Shown piece by piece: positions 16,722 through 24,799 of a stretch of 64,000 bases of DNA (position 1 is the stretch's first letter; every line of letters starts with the position of its first letter). Origin of the DNA: Pseudomonas taiwanensis (GTDB lineage Bacteria > Pseudomonadota > Gammaproteobacteria > Pseudomonadales > Pseudomonadaceae); the NCBI RefSeq assembly GCF_013393345.1, contig NZ_QJRF01000069.1:310001-374000 (forward strand), read 5' to 3'. The notes beneath the pieces were generated by a model. The model was given only the letters and a program-made list of their open reading frames with translations. It was not told the origin of the DNA and made no database searches. The position numbers were made by a program, and so were the translations under genes.

Positions 16722-17065
16722 GCACAACAAAAACAATAGCCACAAGAACATCGCTTCGACTCTGGCACAACAAGAACAAGACGACAGAGCGGACGCAAAC
16801 CGATTTTTTTGGAGAGGGTGGGCCGTTTCGGGCCCCGGCGACCAGCGCAACAGAATAAAACTACCTGAAGGTAGCACATGCACTGGTTGGTTCAGTTCAT
16901 GACAATGGCAAGGCCAGCGTCCAAAAAAATCTGTTTGCCTTCGACCCCGCGTCGGGTTGGCCAAGACTGGCGCAACGCGCCCGGTCGCTAAAAACAACAA
17001 CAGATCGATCAAGAAGAACAACAACGCACGCAATGATCTTGAGAGGGGAGCTTCGGCTCCCCTCT
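16722..17065 (+). ncRNA. CrcZ/CrcY-like Crc-Hfq decoy RNA (copy 1, inside the accessory region)
   Basis: The predicted RNA is about 344 nt. It starts GCACAACAAAAACAATAG and carries repeated A-rich motifs of the AAYAAYAA type that bind Hfq/Crc: near 16725, 16768-16780, 16849-16860, 16990-17001 and 17013-17025. Internal blocks GCAAACCGATTTTTTTGGA, AATAAAACTACCT, GTTGGTTCAG and CCAAAAAAATC are shared with the copy at 30355-30703. It ends in a hairpin, AGAGGGGAGC-TTCG-GCTCCCCTCT. Known CrcZ RNAs release catabolite repression by sequestering Crc/Hfq and are driven by CbrB and sigma-54. The normal chromosomal crcZ stands beside cbrB, which is absent here. Confidence 0.82.
17042..17065 (+). terminator. 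Terminator of the first CrcZ-like RNA
   Basis: A ten-base-pair GC-rich stem with a TTCG tetraloop, the same hairpin sequence as at 30682-30703. No long T run follows, so the end may be processed or rely on the strong hairpin. Confidence 0.75.
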
Positions 17066-17257
17066 GTGCTTTCTGCTGCCTCGCTACCCGGTGTTCGCAG
17101 CGTCTACTCCTACCAGGTCATTAGTATCCCTACGCCCCATTGCCAGGGCGTAGCTCCACCACCGCCTGCAAGATCTCCTGCTCACGCCCTTCGAGGCTCT
17201 CATCCTTGGTTCGAGGAAAAGCTGTCCTCGGAAAGAGGTTTTCTGGGGCAACAATTC

Positions 17258-17298
17258 TTGGTCGTTGGTCGTTGGTCGTTGGTCGTTGGTCGTTGGTC
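17258..17298. repeat. Tandem heptamer repeat
   Basis: Six successive TTGGTC units, five of them spaced by a G to give GTTGGTC, stand in the non-coding stretch between the CrcZ-like RNA and the ParB-like operon. The rest of 17066-17475 shows no convincing gene. Confidence 0.85.
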
Positions 17299-17475
17299 TG
17301 AGTTCTGACCCTGCAAAGCTCCTTGCAGCTAGAGCAGCACCAGCAGCGGAAGGCCCTCACAAATTCGAAGGATCGCCCCTCTGCTACCAGCCATGCTTGT
17401 TAGGATAAAAAAGGGCTTTCTGCGCAAAGCTCTACAAAAGGTACTTGTACCTAGGGAGAAGAAATTTCATTTCCT

Positions 17476-17583
17476 ATGGTTACAGGGCAGCAAAAAATCA
17501 TGGATTCACCCGCTATTAGGAAGCAGCTGAAACCTCACTGGCAGCGGCTTCGGGAGCGTATATCCGAGGCCCAGGGGGCGTAG
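17476..17583 (+). CDS. Possible 35-residue small protein
   Basis: An ATG at 17476 opens a short frame ending TAG just before the convergent ParB-like gene. The product contains SPAIRKQLKPHWQRLRERIS, an amphipathic basic helix vaguely like the start of CsbD-type stress proteins. No good Shine-Dalgarno is seen (AGGGAGAAG is 20 bases upstream). It may be a gene remnant or chance. Confidence 0.25.
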   Translation: MVTGQQKIMDSPAIRKQLKPHWQRLRERISEAQGA

Positions 17584-17585
17584 GC

Positions 17586-18491
17586 CTATTCCCTCGCCAG
17601 GTGACGGGCATCAGAGCTCACAGCTTCCATTATGGAAACCAGCTCTTCCAGCAGATCCGAATGGTGGCGCTGCAGGTAACCAGCGATTGCCTCGTTACGT
17701 AGCACTCGCGCCAGGTACCCTTTGGCAACCACCAAGACCAGCATGGTCTCTCCCAGCGTGTCCTCCACTTGCTTGTAGTCATGCTGGAGGTTCTCCATTT
17801 CCCGCTCCATGCGGGCAATGTCGACAGAGCTGATGTCGCCGGTTGGTTTCTTTTTCTTTTCTCGGAGCATTTCTGGCCGCGTGGCAGCCAACACCATGCG
17901 TGCGTAGTTGTGGGTGAAGCAGTTGGCCGAGATCATCATCTCGGCCGTTTCAATTTGCCGCATGGGCTTCATCTTCCGCAGCACCCGAAACACGTCATGG
18001 GCAACCATCTTGACCTTGAGCAGCTCAACGACTTCGGGGGCTATGCCGTCCAACAGGTTCTGGCGAGCATGGATGCGATCTACATTGACCCCTAGTACCT
18101 GGGCGATGCGAGCGGGCTCAATCCCCTTTTTCAAGGCAGCCAGGATCATCTTGTGTTCTTGAATCGGGGTTAACCGATTGATCTGTCGGTTGTAGGTGAA
18201 CCCTTCGTCATCCGTCGAAATCAGGCATAACGCTTCGGTTCCGCCCAAGGACTTCAAGGCCTCGAGTCGAAGATGACCGTCCAGCAGGATGTAGGAGGAC
18301 ACACCACCAGAAATGACCGGCTGAGGATGCACCGCCAAGGGTTCGATCACCCCTAGCTCCCGGATTGAGGTGAGGATGGTCGAGAATTTCTTGCTGTCGT
18401 GAATCCCTTTGTCGAGCTTGCGTGTGGGCAGGATTCGCTCCAGCGGAATGGCGATGACCCGTTGTTCGAACGCCTGCTTGACCTGGCCCAT
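17586..18491 (-). CDS. ParB/RepB-like partition protein (second of pair)
   Basis: The 301-residue protein starts with a ParB-type N-terminal domain: VIAIPLERILPTRKLDKGI, IRELGVIEPLAVHP and SYILLDGHLRLEAL, the last replacing the usual GERR-type nucleotide motif with GHLR. A helix-turn-helix follows (GIEPARIAQVLGVNVDRIHA) and the C terminus (from about residue 150) looks like the RepB C-terminal domain, ending with a coiled coil (DIARMEREMENLQHDYKQVE). The ATG overlaps the stop of the preceding ParB-like gene. It is the last gene of a three-gene unit with a serine recombinase. Confidence 0.85.
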   Translation of the reverse strand: MGQVKQAFEQRVIAIPLERILPTRKLDKGIHDSKKFSTILTSIRELGVIEPLAVHPQPVISGGVSSYILLDGHLRLEALKSLGGTEALCLISTDDEGFTYNRQINRLTPIQEHKMILAALKKGIEPARIAQVLGVNVDRIHARQNLLDGIAPEVVELLKVKMVAHDVFRVLRKMKPMRQIETAEMMISANCFTHNYARMVLAATRPEMLREKKKKPTGDISSVDIARMEREMENLQHDYKQVEDTLGETMLVLVVAKGYLARVLRNEAIAGYLQRHHSDLLEELVSIMEAVSSDARHLARE

Positions 18492-19405
18492 TACGAAACC
18501 TCCCCGTGGATGCGGTCTGCCAACGGCTTGGGCATGTCCAGGAAGTCTTCGGTACGCAGCAACGTGCAAAAGTAGTCATCAGCCAGGAGTTGGCGCATGG
18601 CTGTGACGATGATGAGCAGTCGTTGCTCATTGATGTCGGCCTTCTTGATCATGACCTTTTGCCGGCGGACTTCTGACTGATAAGCATTGAGCAGCTTCTG
18701 CGGCGTGGTCAGGCGCTCCGCGTTTGGTTGCTGGCCATAGCGTTTGCCCACGGCTTTGCGTCGGTCGATAAGCCGACGAACCCGGATCAGCTGATCGCCT
18801 TTCAGCACGCCTGATTCATATGCCTCGACCATCGCTTGCTGGAGCTCGCTGTCGTTCGAGCGAGCGATTTCGGTCGCTACCGTTATGGGTAGCCAGCCCT
18901 TCTCTACGGCGGCGATCAACCGCTCCTCTCCATTGCGCAAGAGCAAGAGAATGCCGTTGACGTAGCTAACATCGAGGGAGGTTTTGCTCGCGATTTGCCG
19001 ATTGGTGTAGCCGCGATCTGACAGCACCTGAATGGAGTACAACAGATCCCGGTTGGAGTGTTTTCTTCGCGCCAGATTCTCCACCAGGCTGATGAGATAC
19101 CGATCCGCTTCGCTGGCGCTTACGACAATGCAGGGAATTTTTGTTTCGCCTAGCGCCTGAAACGCTTCGAAACGTCCCTGGCCACACACGATCTCAAATG
19201 TTTCCCCGAGGCCGTCGGCGCTGGGCGTTACAGTGATGGGCCGCTTCAGCCCGATGGCGGCGATGTTCTCCACTAGCTTGGCGAAAATCTGCCTGTTACG
19301 CGCTCGAGGATTGAGCACACGGATTCGCTCAAGGGGAATCAGGCGGATGGCGGATTCCTCGGCGACATGTAGCGCCGCTTTGCGGTGAGTGGGGATTGCC
19401 GTCAT
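18491..19405 (-). CDS. ParB-like protein (first of pair)
   Basis: The 304-residue protein has the ParB order: IRLIPLERIRVLNPRARN, ENIAAIGLKRPITVTP, FEIVCGQGRFEAFQALGETK (the GQGR motif of the CTP/phosphate-binding site), ISLVENLARRKHSNRDLL and an HTH, RGYTNRQIASKTSLDVSYVN. The C-terminal part lacks a standard ParB dimerisation domain and is again RepB-like. Start and stop overlap both neighbours by 4 and 3 bases, so synthesis of the three proteins is probably coupled. No ParA ATPase is near, which argues against ordinary plasmid partition. Confidence 0.86.
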   Translation of the reverse strand: MTAIPTHRKAALHVAEESAIRLIPLERIRVLNPRARNRQIFAKLVENIAAIGLKRPITVTPSADGLGETFEIVCGQGRFEAFQALGETKIPCIVVSASEADRYLISLVENLARRKHSNRDLLYSIQVLSDRGYTNRQIASKTSLDVSYVNGILLLLRNGEERLIAAVEKGWLPITVATEIARSNDSELQQAMVEAYESGVLKGDQLIRVRRLIDRRKAVGKRYGQQPNAERLTTPQKLLNAYQSEVRRQKVMIKKADINEQRLLIIVTAMRQLLADDYFCTLLRTEDFLDMPKPLADRIHGEVS

Positions 19406-20973
19406 GCTGCCCTCCGATACGCAGAGCGGCGCGACAGCTCCGCCAGGATGTCCAGGGTGTCGAACCGGTATATCTCCAAGCTCGACGGATTACTTTCGGC
19501 GAGCCGCAGGTGTGGTGTCGTCATTTCTACGGTGGGCAGGATGTAGTAGTCCAGGGCGGACTCCTCCCCTTCGGCCATCCTCACCGCAACGCTGATGTCC
19601 GGGCCCAGGCCTAGGTCGATGCGAATCATCCAGCGCTTGGTGCCGGCCAGTGATACCTGGCAACGGCATAACACCAGTGAGATCAGCAGCTCCTGATTGA
19701 CCGTCATTAGGTCTGTCGCCGGATCTACGATCACGCCACCCCCCACTTCGGCAATCTTCGTGATCGTTTGCTGGAGGAGCACCGGGTGCATCTGGCGAAG
19801 GCGCCGGTTGGCCTCTATGTATTGGTAGTCGCGTTCCGGGGTGTAGCCGATCAGTGCATAGCAGCGGAGCAAGCTGCCGAACCGATGCTGGTATGCACTG
19901 CTCGAAGGACACCTCTCTGACTCATCGATGAGCAATCCGGATAGATAGCCATGGCGCTGGTAAATCTGTTTGAGCAACCCGAGCATCTCGTCATCGGGCA
20001 TACGATAGGAGCGTGCCTGGATGATCTCTTGGGCGGCGCGGAACAGGATGGCGTTCACTATGGGGTCAAAGGCCCCGTCCGCCCGAACCCAATGTTCCGG
20101 ACTATTGCGCGTGCGTTGCTGCTTTAGCTTGAACGAGCTGCGATTCCAAACGTTGTTCCCGATGTACTTTTCATTGATCAGTACCTGGTGAACGGTGCCC
20201 CTTGTCCAAGGCCGGCAGTGGTCAGTGACTACACCGCGAGAATTCAACCAGTCAGCGATTTCGCTTTCGCTTCTGCCCTCCTCGACGAAGAGCCGATAGA
20301 TCCACTGAACGGCCTCCACTTCCTCCTTGGGCCCGGGCACCAGGATGACGCGGTCAGTCTGGATGCTCTTGTGCTCCCCCTGACCTAGCTGCTTCTTGCG
20401 TGCTCCAGTTGCGTCGATCAGCTGACGCCTTAGGCCAAATCCGGCTGGGCCACCTTGCCGGTACCCCAATTCGATAAGTCGGGACTGCCCAGCGAACACC
20501 TTCACCGACAGTTCCCGGCTGTATTCCCCCGCCATCATCCGCTTCAAACTCTTAATGATGTTAGAGACCGGAGAACCATCATTGCTGAATTGCTCGGCGC
20601 AGTACTGAACCGAAACCCCTGCCTGACGGCAGCGCACCTCATAGCTGGCGCTCAGGTCAGGATCCTGGAAGCGCCCCCAGCGACTCACGTCATAAACCAG
20701 GATTGTGGAGTAATTGGCTCGCCCATTCTCGACGTCGTTGAACAGCTGCTTCAGCGCATCACGCCCCTCCAGACGCAGACCGCTTTTACCCGCGTCGGTA
20801 TAGACCTTGACGATTTCCAAGGCGTGAGTCGCGGCATACAGCCGAATCGTGTCGAGCTGGTTCTCGGTTGAATACTGCTGGTGTTCCGTGGACATCCGCA
20901 CATACGCCGCCGCCAGCGTCGCGTTATCTGCGGGTTGATCTACACCGGAGCCCACGAGTGTTCGCATCAGCAT
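19402..20973 (-). CDS. Large serine recombinase
   Basis: Serine recombinases cut and rejoin DNA at specific att sites through a phosphoserine link. The resolvase domain is intact: AAYVRMSTEHQQYSTENQLD with the catalytic serine, YTDAGKSGLRLEGRDALKQL and YDVSRWGRF. The Recombinase domain follows (VQWIYRLFVEEGRSESEIAD, TRGTVHQVLINEKYIG). At 523 residues it is the size of many phage and island integrases, but no cysteine zinc ribbon is apparent. ATG 20973 or 20967 fit. It leads the operon with two ParB-like genes and is divergent from the HTH gene at 21077. Confidence 0.92.
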   Translation of the reverse strand: MLMRTLVGSGVDQPADNATLAAAYVRMSTEHQQYSTENQLDTIRLYAATHALEIVKVYTDAGKSGLRLEGRDALKQLFNDVENGRANYSTILVYDVSRWGRFQDPDLSASYEVRCRQAGVSVQYCAEQFSNDGSPVSNIIKSLKRMMAGEYSRELSVKVFAGQSRLIELGYRQGGPAGFGLRRQLIDATGARKKQLGQGEHKSIQTDRVILVPGPKEEVEAVQWIYRLFVEEGRSESEIADWLNSRGVVTDHCRPWTRGTVHQVLINEKYIGNNVWNRSSFKLKQQRTRNSPEHWVRADGAFDPIVNAILFRAAQEIIQARSYRMPDDEMLGLLKQIYQRHGYLSGLLIDESERCPSSSAYQHRFGSLLRCYALIGYTPERDYQYIEANRRLRQMHPVLLQQTITKIAEVGGGVIVDPATDLMTVNQELLISLVLCRCQVSLAGTKRWMIRIDLGLGPDISVAVRMAEGEESALDYYILPTVEMTTPHLRLAESNPSSLEIYRFDTLDILAELSRRSAYRRAA

Positions 20974-21076
20974 TGCCCCAGCCTGGTGAACCGCTACCCA
21001 GCGCAACTGAAAGAGTGGTCATGGGCCGCTAGCCGCTGGAATGGTTCTAAAAAGGTAGAAGACAGGGGACGGAAAA

Positions 21077-21430
21077 ATGTTGACGAAAACGGGCAAAACT
21101 TTTCTCGACGCGGAGCAATACGCGCTCTACATCGCCAAGGCTTTGCGCACGGAACTCGGGACGACTCACCAGGCCACGAAGACTCTAATGCGTTGGACGA
21201 ATGCGAAAGAGAGAACGGTCAAGAACTGGCTTGCCGGAACCAATGGGCCGCGAGGCGAGCATCTGGTGGCCTTGGTCAAGCATTCCGACCTGGCCCTGTC
21301 GGTACTTCTGGATATGGCTGACCGGCCTCATGCAGTAACGGCGTCGGAATTACCCCTGCTCAGGCAGAAGCTTCAGGCTGCCATAGTGGGAATCGATGCC
21401 ATTCTTCACCCGAGGGAAGTTGAGCTGTAG
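21077..21430 (+). CDS. Small HTH protein divergent from the recombinase operon
   Basis: The 117-residue protein has a helix-turn-helix region, TLMRWTNAKERTVKNWLAGT followed by GPRGEHLVALVKHSDLALSV, like phage-type Cro/Xre DNA-binding proteins. It is read away from the recombinase operon with about 100 bases between the starts, an arrangement typical of a regulator of the integrase unit. It could set recombinase expression or serve as a directionality factor; both are inference. Confidence 0.75.
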   Translation: MLTKTGKTFLDAEQYALYIAKALRTELGTTHQATKTLMRWTNAKERTVKNWLAGTNGPRGEHLVALVKHSDLALSVLLDMADRPHAVTASELPLLRQKLQAAIVGIDAILHPREVEL

Positions 21431-21473
21431 CGTGTAATCCGGCATCGATTCCGTAGTCGCCGCGCCGTCGTGG

Positions 21474-21827
21474 TCACTCGCCGATAGACCGCCGTATGTC
21501 CTTCACGATTTGGTTCGGGGCCTTGTCTTGAAGCGCCAGTAGGGCCATACGAAGATTGGGTTGAAGTTGTGCATGGAAGTACCAAGGCCCCGGTTTGGAC
21601 TCCGCATGACCTCGATAGATTTTGCAGAGGGTCGCCAGCAAAGTCTGGATGGTGGGGTTACTGCCCGCGTAGTGAACGAGTACCGATCCAGTCGACTGCT
21701 GGTGCACATCGATAACCTCGCCGAGGATGCGCAAACGTTGGTTCCAAGGCGCTGCGGGGGACAGCTCCATGAAGGCATCAAAGCGTGGCTTTTGCGGCGG
21801 CTCGTCCAGCCGATTTTGGTCGTTCAT
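21474..21827 (-). CDS. Unknown 117-residue protein
   Basis: The ATG at 21827 has AAGGAGT eight bases upstream and is preferred to an upstream in-frame ATG. The protein starts with a charged, proline-containing leader (MNDQNRLDEPPQKPRFDAFM) and continues as WNQRLRILGEVIDVHQQSTG and TIQTLLATLCKIYRGHAESK. No family recognised. It is convergent with the HTH gene. Confidence 0.65.
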   Translation of the reverse strand: MNDQNRLDEPPQKPRFDAFMELSPAAPWNQRLRILGEVIDVHQQSTGSVLVHYAGSNPTIQTLLATLCKIYRGHAESKPGPWYFHAQLQPNLRMALLALQDKAPNQIVKDIRRSIGE

Positions 21828-21947
21828 GGGTGACTCCTTTGGATGGTCAGGGCCTTCAATCTGCTGCGACCACCGCACGGAAAGGAGTCATAAAGGGGGT
21901 GGAAACGGTTATCCGCCGTTATCCTACGGCGCTCGATGGTTTAAGAA

Positions 21948-22925
21948 ATGGAGGTTCGAGCCTTGGATTTGCTGACTGAACTGGAAGTCGTCAAAAAGGG
22001 CCTGGAGGTGGCGCCATCCGATGGAAAGCCGGCGGAAATCGTTTTATTCCTGGTGGGGAAGACGCTTGATGCGCTTCGGCGTGGCGTGGAGTGTGCTGAT
22101 TTCGAACGCCGGCAGATTGTTTACGGGTGCCTACCCGCTAGCAAAGCCGAGGAGACTGATCCTAAAAAATGGGTGCCGCACATCAGTCAGCTTCAGCGGG
22201 TGTTGGCGGCTCATTCCGAGCGGGTCGAATTGCTTTACAGGAGTCGTGGTGGGCGTGGCAACCCGAGTACCTACCGTCTTCAGTTGGTGACGACAACCGG
22301 TGAAGAAGATACAGCGCCAGCAATCGCAGCAGGGGCACCTGCCTGGTCGATCCGTTACGTCCGCTCGTCAATCAACGGCATCAAACCGTTTTTTCTCGTC
22401 CGCCCCTTCCTTAATAAAGAGCTCAAGAACCGCAGCTGGCGCGGATTAGCATTCTTGTTTGGCGTCATTTTTCTCGGAGCGCTGGTCACGGCGGCGGTAC
22501 CGTTACTGCTTCTGCTGTCGTTGGTGTATGGCACCACCACGATCGAGTTGAAACAGATCGTGAGCCTTGCCTTTCTATTCGTCGTTTCCTGGCTGGTATG
22601 GCGTCAGGTGTATCAACCCTTCTTTCAACTGATCGACGACCGTGTCGTGAAAGCGCCGGCTTGGGTCATTGGATTGATGGAAGATCCGTGCGAGTTGGAA
22701 ATGCATCGGCAGGAGGATGGGCAATGGACACGGCTGGTGCGCTTCCAGGCCGAATGCGCGCTATGCGGAGGAGCCGTTGAGCTCAGGCCTGGCAGGCCCG
22801 ATCATCAATACCCACTGGTGGGGCGGTGTGGGAATAGTCCGCATGCCCACGTCTATTCCTTTGATCGTATGCTGTTAAGTGGCACCTACCTGGGGCCACC
22901 CCTGGCATGGGAGGCGAACCAGTGA
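21948..22925 (+). CDS. Membrane protein with zinc-finger-like tail
   Basis: The 325-residue protein has a soluble N-terminal half (to about 160) with a winged-helix-like part (HISQLQRVLAAHSERVELLY, RGNPSTYRLQL), two membrane helices at about residues 165-195 and 205-225, and a C-terminal domain with CALCGGAVELRPG and a later RCGN-PHAH, probably a metal site. Its stop overlaps the GTG start of the next gene as GTGA. An effector with a membrane anchor plus a nuclease-like partner is plausible but not proven. Confidence 0.72.
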   Translation: MEVRALDLLTELEVVKKGLEVAPSDGKPAEIVLFLVGKTLDALRRGVECADFERRQIVYGCLPASKAEETDPKKWVPHISQLQRVLAAHSERVELLYRSRGGRGNPSTYRLQLVTTTGEEDTAPAIAAGAPAWSIRYVRSSINGIKPFFLVRPFLNKELKNRSWRGLAFLFGVIFLGALVTAAVPLLLLLSLVYGTTTIELKQIVSLAFLFVVSWLVWRQVYQPFFQLIDDRVVKAPAWVIGLMEDPCELEMHRQEDGQWTRLVRFQAECALCGGAVELRPGRPDHQYPLVGRCGNSPHAHVYSFDRMLLSGTYLGPPLAWEANQ

Positions 22926-23395
22926 GCCGTCCTGAAATTATGGAGTTGCTTGGCCAGGCAAAAATCCTGGCGCAACGCTACCGCGCGCTAACGAACAAGC
23001 CACTGGGCATCACCGGCGAAGTGGCCGAGTTTGAGGCGGCCCGCCTGCTGGGCCTGGAGCTCACGGCCGCACGCCAAGCAGGTTATGACGCCACTGAAGT
23101 GTGCGACGGCGCTACGTGGCGGGTGCAGATTAAGGGGCGTTGTGTCCCATCGCTGCGCGAGGCCAAGGGGCGGCTCGGTGCGATCGACATCACCAAAGAA
23201 TTTGACTCCGTGGTGCTGGTGCTGCTGGACTTTGAGTTTGAGGCGCTGGCCATCTATGAGGCGCCCCGAGCCGCTGTGGTCGAGCGACTTAATCGGCCAG
23301 GTTCCAAGGCTCGAAACGAACGCTTTTCGCTGGGCATCCCGCAGTTCAAGTCGATCGCAACAGTCCGCTGGCAGCGCCCAACAGTTGATTGCTGA
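22922..23395 (+). CDS. PD-(D/E)XK-nuclease-like protein
   Basis: The 157-residue protein carries GITGEVAEFEAARLLGLEL, then RQAGYDATEV and WRVQIKGRCV: the E, the GYD and the Q-I-K make the PD-(D/E)XK signature seen in small restriction-like proteins (DUF6998 type). Start GTG at 22922 overlaps the previous stop; ATG 22907 or 22940 are alternatives. The pairing with a membrane protein suggests a two-gene unit, perhaps defensive. Confidence 0.75.
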   Translation: MSRPEIMELLGQAKILAQRYRALTNKPLGITGEVAEFEAARLLGLELTAARQAGYDATEVCDGATWRVQIKGRCVPSLREAKGRLGAIDITKEFDSVVLVLLDFEFEALAIYEAPRAAVVERLNRPGSKARNERFSLGIPQFKSIATVRWQRPTVDC

Positions 23396-23466
23396 TCAGG
23401 CTGAGCTGGCATGTGAGCAAATTCGCAAGGCTTCAGGTTCCATCGCCTGAGTGGGCGTAGAAAGTG

Positions 23467-23679
23467 ATGGGAGGTGGGCTTCAGCTCGGAGAATTGTGTG
23501 CGGACTGTCAGTACGGTCGACATCAAGGCGAACAATACTCGGTACGGCTCTGCGAGCCCTGCTTCTTTGGCGTCTTGGCTCATCTGCGCCGCAAGCGCAG
23601 GGTGAACTTCATGCTCGAAGAAGGCTTTGATTTGCACGATGAGACCTTCGGTTTAATCCCGAGTCGCAGGGAGTCGTAG
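23467..23679 (+). pseudogene. Shortened zinc-ribbon family gene (member 3)
   Basis: The 70-codon frame matches the second half of the zinc-ribbon domain of 11818-12327: LGELCADCQYGRHQGEQYSV, LCEPCFFGVLAHLRRKR, NFMLEEGFD and ETFGLI. The first CxxC and everything before it are missing; the DNA upstream aligns only from the GGGC-TCAGCTCGGAGAA point. Either it is a remnant, or a short stand-alone version using the ATG at 23467 (GGGAGG follows rather than precedes it). Confidence 0.6.
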
Positions 23680-24015
23680 GCTCAATCGCCTGTTGCAGTA
23701 ATGCGAGTGGCCAAACCTCTTGGCACTCCGGTGAGGCGCAGCAGGCGACCCACCATGGCTCAGCCCTTGGGGGGACGGGAGAATACATCCATGGTCAAGC
23801 CCACTGGCAGCACCGGCCTCTTTCGGTGAGAGCGCTGGTGACCGGTTTCTCGCAACCGCCACGATCAAACCCATTGCACCTAATCACCTGAATCGCCAGT
23901 TCGCTTCGGATAGCGCCAACCGGCATTTGGTCTAGGACATGACCTGTGTAAGAACCGCCACAGACGGTCTACAGTAAATTTCACTATTCGCCACTTTCTG
24001 TGCATCATTTTGGTC
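23680..24015. other. Intergenic stretch without a recognised gene
   Basis: I see no convincing coding frame or RNA. The last 60 bases before the abiEi start are AT-rich and probably contain its promoter. Confidence 0.5.
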
Positions 24016-24588
24016 ATGAAAGAGACGCAAACACCCCGCCGGCAGCCACTGAGAAGGCTCTACGACGGTCTGTCCTCCCTGGCAACGCCTGAGCGATACC
24101 TATTCACCCCGTCCGATTTGCGTACCTTGGTGCCGGATATATCGGATGAGGCCTATCGATCGTTGCTCAGCCGGGCTTCGAGGGATGGCAAACTGGCTCG
24201 GATCTGTCGCGGCCTTTATCTTTACGTGCCAGCGAAAGCAAATCTTGGCGACCTGCTCTATCACGCAGCGGCTCGCCTGCGGGCTAATGAGTTCAACTAC
24301 ATCAGCCTGGAGACGGCACTGAGTGATGCCGGGGTGGTCTCCCAGATTCCGATCAACTGGATCACCCTCATGTCTTCTGGGCGTTCAAATAAAATCGACT
24401 GTGGTCGGTTTGGCACCATTGAGTTCATTCATACGAAGAAAAAACCTGCAGAGCTTGCTTCGCAGCTGAATTACGACAGCCGCTGTCGTCTGTGGCGGGC
24501 CAAACCAGCACTCGCGCTTCGGGACATGAAGGCTGCAAAAAGAAATCTCGACCTAGTCAACTGGAGCATGGTCAGTGAGCTTGTCTGA
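24016..24588 (+). CDS. abiEi: AbiEi-type antitoxin
   Basis: AbiEi proteins are the antitoxin of type IV AbiE systems, which give phage resistance by abortive infection. The 190-residue protein has the N-terminal winged-helix region (YLFTPSDLRTLVPDISDEAY, SLLSRASRDGKLARICRGLY) and the AbiEi_4-like C-terminal domain with FNYISLETALSDAGVVSQ and PINWITLMSSGRS. The ATG at 24016 is preferred to a TTG six bases upstream. Its end overlaps the start of the broken abiEii frame, as in intact abiE operons. Confidence 0.85.
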   Translation: MKETQTPRRQPLRRLYDGLSSLATPERYLFTPSDLRTLVPDISDEAYRSLLSRASRDGKLARICRGLYLYVPAKANLGDLLYHAAARLRANEFNYISLETALSDAGVVSQIPINWITLMSSGRSNKIDCGRFGTIEFIHTKKKPAELASQLNYDSRCRLWRAKPALALRDMKAAKRNLDLVNWSMVSELV

Positions 24589-24714
24589 TCAATTGGTCGA
24601 CCCGGCCCTCCTGGATGCCCCGGGTTCTCACCGCTGCGGGTGTTCGTGGAGCGGGAGATGCTGCATCGCAACATTCTGCGGGTACTGAGCGAGACCGGCA
24701 GGAGCGACAGCTAA
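24575..24714 (+). pseudogene. abiEii: Remnant of AbiEii-type toxin gene
   Basis: A GTG at 24575, overlapping the abiEi stop by 14 bases, opens SLSDQLVDPALLDAPG. After a run of Cs and Gs (about 24617-24625) the meaningful frame moves: FSPLRVFVEREMLHRNILRV then LSETG, which fits the start of AbiEii nucleotidyltransferases (V-REMLH-x-ILR-LSE-G). The frame stops at 24714 and the nucleotidyltransferase core (GGT-x-L, D-x-D) is not found downstream. So the toxin is both frameshifted and truncated, leaving the antitoxin alone. Confidence 0.75.
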
Positions 24715-24799
24715 CTGTGCCCAGGAACCCATGGTGTTGATCCTTTCGCTATGTCGGGTGCATAACTCGCCAGGTACATAGACTGTTACTGGCTGACCT

